A stretch of DNA of 64,000 nucleotides, from the NCBI RefSeq assembly GCF_014195535.1, contig NZ_JACIBY010000003.1, positions 376,440-440,439 on the forward strand, given 5' to 3'. Shown here piece after piece: positions 43,633-53,052 of this stretch; positions within the stretch are counted from its first letter, which is position 1, and every line of letters begins with the position of its first letter. Both the position numbers and the translations under genes were made by a program. The DNA is from Runella defluvii (GTDB lineage: Bacteria > Bacteroidota > Bacteroidia > Cytophagales > Spirosomataceae). Below the pieces are notes generated by a model, which had not been told where the DNA came from, did not search any database, and saw nothing but the letters and a program-made list of their open reading frames with translations.

Positions 43633-44799
43633 CTAAATGTGAAACAAAAACTCCGACGAATTGACAAGCGTATGGACAAGGGCTGCGTAAAATACGTTTT
43701 GGGTTTTGAGGTAGGTATAGCCATACGCCCAACCCGCCACACTGGCAAGCCCCACAAAAAGCATAGAACCCGCGTGAAAATGCACAAGTCCGAAAAACAC
43801 ACTGGTGATAGCAAGGGCAGTATAGGTGCCTAATTTTTCAAACTTCTGTCTTTCTATCAAATACGCCGCGCCAAACAGCAAGGCGGTGGTGAGCATGGGA
43901 AACCAAGTAAGTTTGGGCTCGACCAAATAGCCTGTGACAAACGATAGCACAAAAAAGAAGATAAAACCCCATTTCAAATAGGCATTCCAGCGGGGGCTGT
44001 CGGTGACTTTGCGGGTGATTAAGTTTTGCAAAATTCCCCGTAAAAATAATTCTTCAAAAAGCGCCGTTCCGCAAAAGATTCGCACAAAATCCTTGAGGTA
44101 TTCGTACATGAAAGTGGAAGAAAGAATATCGTGCCCCGTTAGGTTTAAGAATTTGCCAAAATAGCCAAGCACGGCCACCAATAGCAAAAACGATAACCAA
44201 GCACCGAGGGCAATGAAGAGGTAGTTCCACCGAAAAGTGAGGTAAAAGCCGACGTTGGGCAAGCGACGAACGTACGAAAAGCCATATACGGCCGAAATCA
44301 TAATCACCAACCGCATGGCGTTGCTAAAACCTGATCCTTTGAAGGGCAACGACGTCCCGACGCCAAACGAAATACTGGTGGCGGGAATCACAATCAGCAG
44401 CAAAAAAATGACATCCGACCAAGCTACGGGGGCATCAACGCGTTGTAAGGCAATAAAGCCAAGCGTTGGGAATACCAAAAAAAAGATAAACAACCCCGCC
44501 GAACCTTGAAAAGGACTGTGACCGTGGACGATGAGATAAGCATACAAAATACCAATCAGCAAAGCAGGAAAAAGCAGCGCCCGTTGTCCCGAAGCGGTAA
44601 GCCGAGGTTGCCAGCGTGCCACCACCGCAGGATGCCCAACGGTAAAAAGTAGAAAGAAAAGTACAACAAAAAAGGGACTGTCTAGGGCAAGTTCTGTGGC
44701 TGAGAGTTGACGGTTGAAAGTGAGGCAAAGCCCTAAAAATAAAGCAGTCAACAAGCCACTTTTGACCAAGGTAGGTGAGTAGGAGGTAGTAGGATTCAT
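43633..44799 (-). CDS. CPBP-family intramembrane metalloprotease
   Basis: 388 residues and about ten hydrophobic segments. The CPBP (CAAX protease and bacteriocin-processing) motifs are visible in the C-terminal half: FEELFLRG (EExxxR), FGLVHF (FxxxH) and HTLVNS (HxxxN). The family cleaves membrane peptides or acts in bacteriocin immunity. The product may instead have a protein-maturation role for the neighbouring membrane-anchored GH31 enzyme, but this is speculative. Confidence 0.87.
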   Translation of the reverse strand: MNPTTSYSPTLVKSGLLTALFLGLCLTFNRQLSATELALDSPFFVVLFFLLFTVGHPAVVARWQPRLTASGQRALLFPALLIGILYAYLIVHGHSPFQGSAGLFIFFLVFPTLGFIALQRVDAPVAWSDVIFLLLIVIPATSISFGVGTSLPFKGSGFSNAMRLVIMISAVYGFSYVRRLPNVGFYLTFRWNYLFIALGAWLSFLLLVAVLGYFGKFLNLTGHDILSSTFMYEYLKDFVRIFCGTALFEELFLRGILQNLITRKVTDSPRWNAYLKWGFIFFFVLSFVTGYLVEPKLTWFPMLTTALLFGAAYLIERQKFEKLGTYTALAITSVFFGLVHFHAGSMLFVGLASVAGWAYGYTYLKTQNVFYAALVHTLVNSSEFLFHI

Positions 44800-44804
44800 A
44801 ATGA

Positions 44805-44841
44805 TTCAATACTTTGAATGTACTACTTTCAAAGTATTGAA
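44805..44841. repeat. 14-bp inverted repeat upstream of the CPBP gene
   Basis: TTCAATACTTTGAA (44805-44818) and its exact reverse complement (44828-44841) around a 9-base loop. It is 6 bases upstream of the CPBP start, so in the minus-strand leader it could form a hairpin that hides the ribosome site, or be an operator. Confidence 0.6.
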
Positions 44842-44978
44842 AAGACTATTCTACCGAGGCATATTTTGAGGGAAGACCGTAAAATAAGTTTTTTGATAAA
44901 ACAGGTATTTTTACGCTAAATCATTTCAAGAAAAGTCCGCTATTTTGTAGCCTGAAAACTCTTAAACTTTGCCACATT

Positions 44979-45134
44979 ATGAAACCAGTAAAAAGCTACC
45001 GCATCATGGAAGAGAAACGAACCCCGTTGGTGTTGGACCAAACGATTTGGCTAGCTGGCTTAACTCTCTTGATTTTTGGTTACATCGTATTTCACTACTT
45101 GTACCCAATGATTAGCAAAGGGCTATTTTTCTAG
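44979..45134 (+). CDS. 51-residue single-span membrane protein
   Basis: An ATG at 44979 opens a 51-codon frame ending at TAG 45132-45134. The charged N-terminus (MKPVKSYRIMEEKRTPLV) is followed by one hydrophobic helix (about residues 22-43, IWLAGLTLLIFGYIVFHYLY) and a short tail. It is flanked by its own upstream AT-rich region and a strong intrinsic terminator just downstream, which supports a genuine gene. No family is recognised; it resembles small membrane peptides that attach to larger complexes. Confidence 0.6.
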   Translation: MKPVKSYRIMEEKRTPLVLDQTIWLAGLTLLIFGYIVFHYLYPMISKGLFF

Positions 45135-45164
45135 CTTTTAGCAGCCAAGACAAACATTTTCCAT

Positions 45165-45193
45165 AAAAAAAGCGAGCCTAGGCTCGCTTTTTT
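45165..45193. terminator. Strong intrinsic terminator after the small membrane protein gene
   Basis: The 16-base perfect palindrome GCGAGCCTAGGCTCGC, flanked by A runs on the left and T runs on the right, serves the + strand small gene and, reading the other way, the minus-strand FG-GAP gene. Confidence 0.88.
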
Positions 45194-45239
45194 GTTTTGT
45201 GATTCAACAAAGGTTCTGCTTCTCCGAAGCTGTAAAATT

Positions 45240-46481
45240 TTATTTTTTGCCTTTCGTAAGGTAATTCTCAAACAAATACACTCCGTTTTTATTGGCAATG
45301 ACGATGTCTAAGGTTTTGTCATTGTTCATGTCCTTTACCGTAACGTTCAGTCCCGACCCCGAATCGTTGTCAATCAGGTGTTCTTTCCAGTAGGGGGCTT
45401 TCCCTGGGGTAAACGCTAGCCAAAATAAAATAGAAGCGTCGGCGTCGCCTGGGTCGCGGCCGTGGTGGGCCAAAAAGCGTTTGCCCGTGATGTATTCTTT
45501 TTTGCCGTCGCCGTTTATGTCGGCCATGATGGAAGAGTGCGTTTGGGCGGTGGTAGTACTGATGAGGTGGGTTTTAAAGTTGAGGTTGCCTTGGGCATCC
45601 GTGATTTGTTGGTGCCACCATACCCCCAATGCGTGGGCGGAGGCGCTTACCACGTCATTTTTACCGTCGCCATCCACGTCCAAAATCTGCATGTGCGAGC
45701 AAGGGTCGCCGAGGTTGGCAGGGTGAAATTTCCAGTTGCTCGAACCAAGGTCTTTGGTTCCTTCAAACCATCCTTCCCGTACCACAATGTCGTTCAAGCC
45801 GTCTTTGTTGAGGTCGCCGTAGCCAATTCCGTGCGAAAAATTTTCGGTTCCAGCTACTTTTTCGCCCGTTAGAGGAAATCGTTGCCATTTGGTTTCGCCT
45901 TTTTTGGTGGGGGCTTTAAGCCAAACAATTTGTTTTTTGGCGGGGTCGCCGCACAAAATATCAAGCCGTCCGTCTTTATCGATGTCCACAAACGCGGGCG
46001 ATTCGTTGGATACACCCATCGAATCGGCGATGATGTGTTTCGTCCAAGCTTTTACAGCCTTGTTCTTAGGGTTTTCAAACCAAAAAGCGGGTTTTCCTGG
46101 AAAGTCAATGATGACCACATCATCCCAGCCGTCCAGATTAACGTCCATTCCTAAATTCAGAAACGAATTGCTGTATTCTTTTCGGGGGTTAAACACATTG
46201 GAAAACATCCCGAAGCCCACGGCGGGCGACTCAGTTTGTTTCGCGTCGGCGGGGTGCATTTGGTGGACTTTCCAAGTGGGAGCTTCAAACCAATAATACC
46301 CCGCCACAATGTCCATTTTACCGTCGCGGTTTAAGTCGGCGACGGTCGCCCCCTCCGAAATAAATTCGCGGGTGAGGGTGGTCTTCTTAAAACCCGAAGG
46401 CAGCATGGTGGTGACGGGTTGTTGTGCCCAACTACCAAAACTGACGATGAAAAGAAACAGTATAAAAGCCCTGAAAATCAT
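45240..46481 (-). CDS. Secreted FG-GAP/VCBS-repeat protein
   Basis: 413 residues, signal peptide to about 19. It has at least five repeats carrying calcium-binding DxDxDG-like loops (DLNRDGKMDIV, DVNLDGWDDVV, DIDKDGRLDIL, DLNKDGLNDIV, DVDGDGKNDVV, DINGDGKKEYI), which form a beta-propeller like integrin alpha chains. Such proteins in Bacteroidota are often placed in operons with sugar-metabolic enzymes; a binding or enzyme-accessory role is likely. No catalytic site is seen. Confidence 0.85.
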   Translation of the reverse strand: MIFRAFILFLFIVSFGSWAQQPVTTMLPSGFKKTTLTREFISEGATVADLNRDGKMDIVAGYYWFEAPTWKVHQMHPADAKQTESPAVGFGMFSNVFNPRKEYSNSFLNLGMDVNLDGWDDVVIIDFPGKPAFWFENPKNKAVKAWTKHIIADSMGVSNESPAFVDIDKDGRLDILCGDPAKKQIVWLKAPTKKGETKWQRFPLTGEKVAGTENFSHGIGYGDLNKDGLNDIVVREGWFEGTKDLGSSNWKFHPANLGDPCSHMQILDVDGDGKNDVVSASAHALGVWWHQQITDAQGNLNFKTHLISTTTAQTHSSIMADINGDGKKEYITGKRFLAHHGRDPGDADASILFWLAFTPGKAPYWKEHLIDNDSGSGLNVTVKDMNNDKTLDIVIANKNGVYLFENYLTKGKK

Positions 46482-46570
46482 GTTTTTAGAGAGGGTAAGG
46501 GTTTGTAAATAAAAGGTTGATTCTAAAAGTGAACCCCAGCCTGCTTTTACTTTATTGTCTCCGCGTGCCC

Positions 46571-47773
46571 CTAGGTTTTATGGCCTTTAAGTACAATTTC
46601 GTGGTCGCCCGCCCACTGAGCCATGTCTTGTTTACTGATGGCGGCGGCCATCATGTCTGGAAAAAGGTCGGGGGTACAGGCAAATACGGGAACACCCAGC
46701 GAAGCTAAAAATTTGGCGTTTCCTTTTTCATAGGAAGGTGTTCCATTGTCGTCTAAAGCAAGCAAAACGATTAACTGAACGCCATCGGCCACCAATTCTG
46801 TCATCCGCATTCGCATTTGCTTTTCGGGCTCTCCACCCCCTTCGTACAAATCACTTATCAAAACGAGGATGGTTTCGTCGGGTTTGGTAATTATTTTTTT
46901 GCAATAGGTTAATGCTTTATTTGTGTCATTACCGCCTCCCAATTGGACTCCAAAAAGTAAGTCTATGGGATCTTTCAAATCCTCGGTTAAATCAACCACT
47001 TGCGTGTCGTAGGCTACTAATTGGGTTTTTATCTGGGGCAAAGAAGCCATTACCGCGCCAAAAATCCCTGTATAAACAACAGAAGTTCCCATCGAACCAC
47101 TTTGGTCGAGGCAAAGAACCACGTCTTTGAGTGAGCGTTTGCTTTTGCGCCCATACCCAATGCGGGTTTCGGGGATAATCGTTCGGTACTCGGGTAGATA
47201 ATGTTTTAAATTTTTACGAATGGTCGTGTTCCAGTCGATTTCGTTATAACGTGGCCTTTTGTTACGGCTGCTGCGATTCAACGCCCCCGTGATGGCCTGA
47301 ACCGTTTTTTGTTCCAACTTTTGAATAAGCTCCTCTACGACTTTCTGAACTACCCGACGGGCGGTATCTTTGGTTTTTGAGGGAATAAGTTTGCCCAATT
47401 CCATTAAACTCGCCACGAGCGCCACGTTTGGAGTAGCTTGTTCTAAAATTTCGGGTTCGAGCATCAGTTTTTGTTGTAGAACGGGCTGCTTGAGGGCATC
47501 TCCTTGCATTACTTGGACCACCGACTGCGGGAAATAATTGCGGATGTCGCCCAGCCAACGAGCAATATCGGGTTGCGATTGTCCACGCCCTACTTTTGAA
47601 TTATCCTTTTCAATGTATTCAAACCGTTGCTTTCGTTCAAATTCATAGAGTGCCGAAAGGGAAGCATCAATTTGTGCATCCATCCCGCTGAGTTGACAGT
47701 CGGTTCCGTCGGCCTCGTCACCGCCTAAAATAAGCCGCCAACGGCGTAAGTTTTGAGAATCAGTGTTTGACAT
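46571..47773 (-). CDS. VWA (CoxE-like) domain protein of the MoxR operon
   Basis: 400 residues from the ATG at 47773, whose first codons overlap the end of the upstream gene. An N-terminal helical part of about 200 residues precedes a von Willebrand A domain with an intact MIDAS: DQSGS (Asp223, Ser225, Ser227), Thr284 in GNDTNKAL, and Asp308 in LISDLYEGGG. MoxR ATPases typically act with VWA proteins as a metal-dependent partner that recognises the substrate. It is the last gene of the operon and resembles YehP of E. coli. Confidence 0.88.
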   Translation of the reverse strand: MSNTDSQNLRRWRLILGGDEADGTDCQLSGMDAQIDASLSALYEFERKQRFEYIEKDNSKVGRGQSQPDIARWLGDIRNYFPQSVVQVMQGDALKQPVLQQKLMLEPEILEQATPNVALVASLMELGKLIPSKTKDTARRVVQKVVEELIQKLEQKTVQAITGALNRSSRNKRPRYNEIDWNTTIRKNLKHYLPEYRTIIPETRIGYGRKSKRSLKDVVLCLDQSGSMGTSVVYTGIFGAVMASLPQIKTQLVAYDTQVVDLTEDLKDPIDLLFGVQLGGGNDTNKALTYCKKIITKPDETILVLISDLYEGGGEPEKQMRMRMTELVADGVQLIVLLALDDNGTPSYEKGNAKFLASLGVPVFACTPDLFPDMMAAAISKQDMAQWAGDHEIVLKGHKT

Positions 47774-50732
47774 TGGCTTTTTCGTTGGATTGGCGTGCGT
47801 CATTTTCTTTAAAAAATTGCATATCAGACATTACTTCTGAATAAACGATAGGGGGAACTTTTTCAAACGAGATAAGTCGTGTATCGTTTTTGTTGGAAGG
47901 CTCATCGTAAACGTAGCTACCAAACTGTACGCTTTTTTTGCTCACAAACATAAGTCCACCAATTTCGGCATTGTCGTCTAAATAACCGACCCCAATACTT
48001 CCTTCCTGCATCAGAATGGCCGTAATTCCAAGTTCTGAAAAGTCTTTGTAATAACTTGAAATGCCGCCGCCGTCCACAACGGATCCTCTAAACCAACCCG
48101 ATTTTTCGAGTCTTGCTACAAAAGCGTAGCCTCCCATTTGGATGCCCTGAAATTGTAGCGAGAGGGTAATCCCCATATCTTTTTCGTCAAATGGGATGAT
48201 AGCTCGTTGAAGTTGAGGGAAAATCGGTGATAAGTCAGCGTCATAGAGGGCTTCCGTCCAGTACGCTAGTTGGTCTGGGCGCAACTGAAGGGGATGAACC
48301 ATGCCAATAAAAAGGTCTTCGGCTAGGTCAATTTCGTCGCCTTCTTCGTTGATAAGGGTTTGGTCTTCATCGACTTTGAAGGTAAAAAGCAATTGCTGGT
48401 TTTCGTCGTACGCTCCCCAAATCAACCGAATCGCATAGACAAACATGACGGGGTTGGTCATAAAAAACGCCTGCCATTTTTCAGAAGCCCATTTTCGTTG
48501 AATAACCAAATACTGTTCAAGACGGCTCGATTGGGATTTGACAATGTCCCGAATCTCTTTCCCAATTTCTTTGAATTCGTCTTGCACTTCTTTAGTGGTG
48601 CCTTTGGGGAGTGATTTGAAAACTTTGTTGTCTTCGTTTAAAAAAGCAAGTTTGAAATCGTTGCCGATGAAAGCCCGAAAAGTATCTCCCTGTACGTCAA
48701 ACGTTTTGAAAAGTCCGTCAAAGCCAAAATCAGGGATGATGGCATCGGCAAGGTCATAAGGCGATACGCCAAGTTCTTCGGCCACCAGACCAAAGGATTC
48801 GTTGGCCGCCGCTCCGATGTTTTTGTTCTTGTTTTTGTACTTTCGGGAGAAAAACTCCACGCCTCGGAGGGCTTTGGTACTACCGTTGAGGGCAAGGGCT
48901 TTGACGGCATATTCGGCCATTTTTCCCCGACCTGCTTCGGCCCATTCGTTTACTTTTCGTTTGAGGAGGTCTATTTCATGATCGCCGCCTAAGATACTGC
49001 CGATGGTTAGGCAAAACTTTTGTTTGGAGTCGGCACCCCCAAGGGAGAAATAGTTATGAAGAATTGCTTTGGCAAAAGGCTGGGCTTGGGTTTTATCAAG
49101 GAAGTCCAAAAGTGCCTTGGCTTCGAGGTCGATACGAATTTCTTTGGCTCGACTCATGCGATAAAGCAAAAACCGCTTCGCGTCTTGCTCCAGCAACGTG
49201 CCATCGAGGTAGCTTAGGGCAGGAAGTTGGGCATCATCAAGCCACGTTTCCAAGGGGCTGTCGATTTTACCTCTCTCCTTGGCTTTTTGGATTTTTTCCT
49301 GAATCTGCTTTTTAGTGGGAGGGGCCGATAATAACCCTTTTAAGCCTTCGAGCATTAGGTCGCGGGCATCGTCATTTTTTTCGGTTTCGAGCGCATTATT
49401 GAGAATGGCGATAGCTTCATCGGTTTTAATAAGTGATAAAATCAAAGCCCCCACTTGTCGAACATCGGCTTTTTTGTGTTGAAGTAAAACCGTCGCTTTG
49501 GAAATGGAGCTGTTACCTAGTTTGCTGAGGGTTACTGCGGCCAATTCGCGTATTTTCTTGGTTTTATGCGCGCTAAGTGCCCATACTTCCTCTTCGTATT
49601 TGCTAAAATCGAGGGTGCCTAGAAGCTTAAAATATTCTTTAAAAGAATGCGTGTTTTCCCAATTTAGGTTTTGAATATTCATTCTTAACCCTTCCATGAT
49701 GAGGTCTAGGCCGTTTTGGCCTAAATGCAAGGCAATTACCTTGGTGACTTCAATGGGTATCCGATAACATTTTTTGAGAACGTTGTGAATAATCGCTTCG
49801 GCACCCTCAATGTTGTTTTTGAGAAGGTAGTCAATGCTCGTTTCAAGAAAAGTGACATGTCGTCCAAGTGATTGATGGTAGGTGCTGCTTGGATTGTAAT
49901 GGAGGCCTGCCGATTGCATGATATGATGCTCTTTAGACAATACGTTGAACATCAATTCAGTTGTGCGAGGTTGGTATTTTTCGGGAAAATGAGCCAGCAG
50001 TAGGTTATTAATGGCGATTAAATTTTCCGACTTTTTGACCGTTTCTACCCGTTTTTCGATGAAAGGTTCGTAGAGTTCAGCATTGAATGCAAGTAATTTT
50101 TCAAAAACAGGAATTTGGTTCTCGAATTGTAGAAATGTACTAACGTGCCCGTGGACAAAGTCGGGTTGGGTCGCTAAAAGTAATGTTAGAAACGGCAGAA
50201 AGTCAGGTTGAAAAGCTTGAAAGTAAACTTGTTTTTTCTCCGTTAAATTTTCTAAAATAAATTGACCTAAACCAGTGGGCTTGGCCGAAGTATCTAATAG
50301 CTTAGCGTACCCAAACACGAGTCCATTGATGAAGAAAGGCAAGGTGATTTGGTATTTTTGGGCGTGGGTTTCGAGTTGTTTTACTAAATATAATTGATTA
50401 TCGCCTTCAAGTTGACGAACCATCCAGCGTACAAAATAATAGTAACAACCATAATGGTAGTCTTTAATAGATTTTGGAGCCTCCCAGATGGTTGGATGGG
50501 TCGCAATATCCATCACGCGGTCATGTAACTCGTTCCAATCGGTTAGTTTGGAAGGAAGAAGGGTAAGTAACTCAGAAAAATACCAATAACTGGTACTGCC
50601 TAAGTGGGGTTTTCGGTCGGTTTCGCCGTTTAGGTAGGCAAAAACCTGGTCAAAGGTCGCTTGGTTATAGCTATAGGAATAGCCTTCTTTGACAGAGTTG
50701 ATGTAGTTTTGAAGCTGAACGTCTTGATTCAT
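47760..50732 (-). CDS. DUF4132 (MolR-like) protein, paralog 1
   Basis: 990 residues, HEAT-like helical repeats through the middle (IRELAAVTLSKLGNSSISKA, then VRQVGALILSLIKTDEA), and a C-terminal DUF4132 domain (about 730-960), with SSRLEQYLVIQRKWASEKW and FVYAIRLIWGAY. This domain is the YehI/MolR type. No enzymatic site is recognised. It is a clear paralog of the gene at 53053, sharing many segments (for instance the Arg-Glu-Ile-Arg/EIEKEIRD-type stretch and RLEQYL/RLEKYM). It overlaps the VWA gene by 14 bases. Confidence 0.87.
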   Translation of the reverse strand: MNQDVQLQNYINSVKEGYSYSYNQATFDQVFAYLNGETDRKPHLGSTSYWYFSELLTLLPSKLTDWNELHDRVMDIATHPTIWEAPKSIKDYHYGCYYYFVRWMVRQLEGDNQLYLVKQLETHAQKYQITLPFFINGLVFGYAKLLDTSAKPTGLGQFILENLTEKKQVYFQAFQPDFLPFLTLLLATQPDFVHGHVSTFLQFENQIPVFEKLLAFNAELYEPFIEKRVETVKKSENLIAINNLLLAHFPEKYQPRTTELMFNVLSKEHHIMQSAGLHYNPSSTYHQSLGRHVTFLETSIDYLLKNNIEGAEAIIHNVLKKCYRIPIEVTKVIALHLGQNGLDLIMEGLRMNIQNLNWENTHSFKEYFKLLGTLDFSKYEEEVWALSAHKTKKIRELAAVTLSKLGNSSISKATVLLQHKKADVRQVGALILSLIKTDEAIAILNNALETEKNDDARDLMLEGLKGLLSAPPTKKQIQEKIQKAKERGKIDSPLETWLDDAQLPALSYLDGTLLEQDAKRFLLYRMSRAKEIRIDLEAKALLDFLDKTQAQPFAKAILHNYFSLGGADSKQKFCLTIGSILGGDHEIDLLKRKVNEWAEAGRGKMAEYAVKALALNGSTKALRGVEFFSRKYKNKNKNIGAAANESFGLVAEELGVSPYDLADAIIPDFGFDGLFKTFDVQGDTFRAFIGNDFKLAFLNEDNKVFKSLPKGTTKEVQDEFKEIGKEIRDIVKSQSSRLEQYLVIQRKWASEKWQAFFMTNPVMFVYAIRLIWGAYDENQQLLFTFKVDEDQTLINEEGDEIDLAEDLFIGMVHPLQLRPDQLAYWTEALYDADLSPIFPQLQRAIIPFDEKDMGITLSLQFQGIQMGGYAFVARLEKSGWFRGSVVDGGGISSYYKDFSELGITAILMQEGSIGVGYLDDNAEIGGLMFVSKKSVQFGSYVYDEPSNKNDTRLISFEKVPPIVYSEVMSDMQFFKENDARQSNEKANVKH

Positions 50733-50743
50733 AGCTGTTTGTT

Positions 50744-53005
50744 TTAATTTAATCCCAATAATAACTGCAACATGGGCAAAACTTCCTCGGCGCGTTGGTG
50801 ATCGAAATCGGCTGTATCGGTGGGTTCAAGAACTATTGTTTGTTCTACATTAGCTCCTTTTTTGGCTTTTTCACCCAGTTGTTTGCGCTCCGAGTGTTCA
50901 AATTTGGAAAAGGTTCGGCGGAGGATTGGAAGTAATTCAATAAAATAGTCTTCTGAAAGTTCAAAAACCCAACGGTAGAGCAGGTTCCAAAGCACGTTAT
51001 CGTACAGCAGAATCATGCCACTTCCTTTGAGAAAACCTTCAACCCATCCTGCGGAGTAAATAGGGTCATTTCCCTTGGACAAGGCCAGTTCAAACCGTTG
51101 GGCAGTTTGTGCTTCGTTCAATTCGCTGGCATCAAACAAGAGTCGGCAGGTACAACCCAAAATGAGCGAATTGACACCCTCTTTGTCGAGTAAAAGGTGT
51201 AATGTACTCCGCCATTGTTGGGTAAGTGTTTCATTTTCAATGAGACGTGTGGCTTCATTGACGCTTTTGATGTAATCAAAAACCTTTCTTGAATTTTCGT
51301 CGTCGAGGCCGTAGCAAGCATTGGGCAATCCGATACAAATTCGGGTGAGAAGACCTTCTACCAATTGATTGATAGCCGACAAATCCGTTTTCCGAACGTT
51401 CCCGTAGCGACTCACTTCGACCAAAGGAGGAAGCGCCGTCATCAGTTCAATAATGTCGGATGAAACCGTGGCAACCTCGCTGATTTTACGCAATAGTTGC
51501 TCTATGGCTCCAAACAATTCGGCGGGAATGGCCTGCTGAATCAGGTCGGCAAGGTCTTTGATATCGTTGGTCTTTTGACTTTTGTCCACCAAAAACTTGG
51601 TACAGGCGTCTTCCACCGTATTTCCCCATATTCCTTTTTCGATTAGGTGGATAAACATTTCGGGCTGCCAACGAAGCGTCCAAGCCTCCTTGAATGTTCC
51701 TTTGGTGCGAGCGGCCAACTGCGTGCCCCATTTGATGTCCAAAATGGCAAGTCGGTAGATGAGCTTACTCCGATTTAAGTCAGTTTCTTTGCGCAGGTCA
51801 AGTTCATAGTCTTTCTTTTCAGCCGTGATGGGCAATCGGTAGCTTTTGGCTAACTTTTCAAAATTTTCTTGCAGGGGTAATTTGGGTAGTTCGTCGGGGA
51901 CTTTTCCAATTCGTTGGGCAACAATCAACTCTTTTTTGACCAATTCGAGTAAGATTCCGTCGCCCATGCACATGACAGTTTGGGTGGCTTCGTTGAGTTC
52001 GTGAAGTCCCACCCGCGACAGCGCCCGCAGACTCGCCAGCGTCTCCGCCAACCGAAAGGCTTCGATGACGTGTGCGGTAGAAATGTCCATTTTTTTCTGC
52101 CTAAACAGCCGAGCTACTTTGGTGAGCCAGCGCGAGCCATCGTCGTTTTGGCCGTATTTCCAAAGGTGTTCGTACCAGCCTGGCGAGGTAATTCCCGCAC
52201 CGTAGCCCGAAAACATCGAAAGGCGGTCGTTGGTCCAAGGAATCCACGTACAGCCCACTTTAATTTTTGTTTTGGGCAAGGCTTTCAACAGTTTGGCGTC
52301 CTGCTTCGCCGTGGTTTCGACATCGAGGAGGGCAGGGGCGTGCCAAGCACCACACACCACGACAATGTTGGTATAGAGTTCGTTTTGTGCTTTACGAATT
52401 AGTTCTCGCATGTACGCTTCGCGGGCCACGTTTTCTTGGTCTAATGCAGATTTTACCTGGGCGGCACGAAGTTCGCTCATCATCAACAACACCGCTTCAA
52501 AATGTTCTTGCGCGTTGTTAGGGATGTATTTTTGCTCAAAGTGATGTTCCCACCAAAGTTCCGAATTTTCGTAACCTGCCACGTCGGCAAAGTAAGAAAT
52601 GGGGTCTTTGAAGGGAAGCAGAAACTCCTGTTCTTCAGCTTGCTCCTCAACTGGTTGCTCTTTTTTGACCTCTCGTAGGTTGATTTGTTCTTGAAAAGAG
52701 ATGGCCATAGGCAAGTCTGCCATGCGAACGGGAAGCTGTTGGGCATGGGCGTACGAAATAGCTTGCCATTCGGGAGAAAATTCGGCAAAAGGATAAAACG
52801 TAGCTTGCTGAAGGTCGTCGAGATTATACCCCAGCACGGCCACGGGCGGTTTTAAACCACTTTTTCCCACCCACTGAACGATGGAGTCGAGTTCGGGCGG
52901 GCCTTCCACCAAAATAATATCAGGCTGTATCTGCGCCAATCGCTCAACGACATTCTTGGCCGAACCCACCCCGTGATGACGTATTCCTAAAATATGAAGC
53001 GGCAT
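50744..53005 (-). CDS. DUF5682 protein with TraB/TIKI-like motifs
   Basis: 753 residues. The N-terminal 230 residues have a pattern like TraB/TIKI-type proteins: RHHGVGSAKNVV (His10, His11, Ser15), DIILVEGPPE (Glu34, Glu38), an RMADLP strand near 95, and REAYMRELIRKAQNELYTNI leading to VVVCGAWHAPAL (His222). In TraB/TIKI proteins the corresponding H-x-x-S, E and GxxH groups are proposed metal ligands or active-site residues. The remaining 500 residues are mostly helical. It is the family found in E. coli YehM. The function is unknown; the relation to TIKI is my inference. Confidence 0.82.
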   Translation of the reverse strand: MPLHILGIRHHGVGSAKNVVERLAQIQPDIILVEGPPELDSIVQWVGKSGLKPPVAVLGYNLDDLQQATFYPFAEFSPEWQAISYAHAQQLPVRMADLPMAISFQEQINLREVKKEQPVEEQAEEQEFLLPFKDPISYFADVAGYENSELWWEHHFEQKYIPNNAQEHFEAVLLMMSELRAAQVKSALDQENVAREAYMRELIRKAQNELYTNIVVVCGAWHAPALLDVETTAKQDAKLLKALPKTKIKVGCTWIPWTNDRLSMFSGYGAGITSPGWYEHLWKYGQNDDGSRWLTKVARLFRQKKMDISTAHVIEAFRLAETLASLRALSRVGLHELNEATQTVMCMGDGILLELVKKELIVAQRIGKVPDELPKLPLQENFEKLAKSYRLPITAEKKDYELDLRKETDLNRSKLIYRLAILDIKWGTQLAARTKGTFKEAWTLRWQPEMFIHLIEKGIWGNTVEDACTKFLVDKSQKTNDIKDLADLIQQAIPAELFGAIEQLLRKISEVATVSSDIIELMTALPPLVEVSRYGNVRKTDLSAINQLVEGLLTRICIGLPNACYGLDDENSRKVFDYIKSVNEATRLIENETLTQQWRSTLHLLLDKEGVNSLILGCTCRLLFDASELNEAQTAQRFELALSKGNDPIYSAGWVEGFLKGSGMILLYDNVLWNLLYRWVFELSEDYFIELLPILRRTFSKFEHSERKQLGEKAKKGANVEQTIVLEPTDTADFDHQRAEEVLPMLQLLLGLN

Positions 53006-53052
53006 TTCGTAAGTTTATTAATTTCCCGTTTTGAGTAGTTAAAAGGTAATTT

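Noticed and set aside
43306-43833. 175-residue plus-strand frame opposite GH31/CPBP
   Set aside because: It spans the antisense of two well-supported genes and has biased, shadow-like composition.
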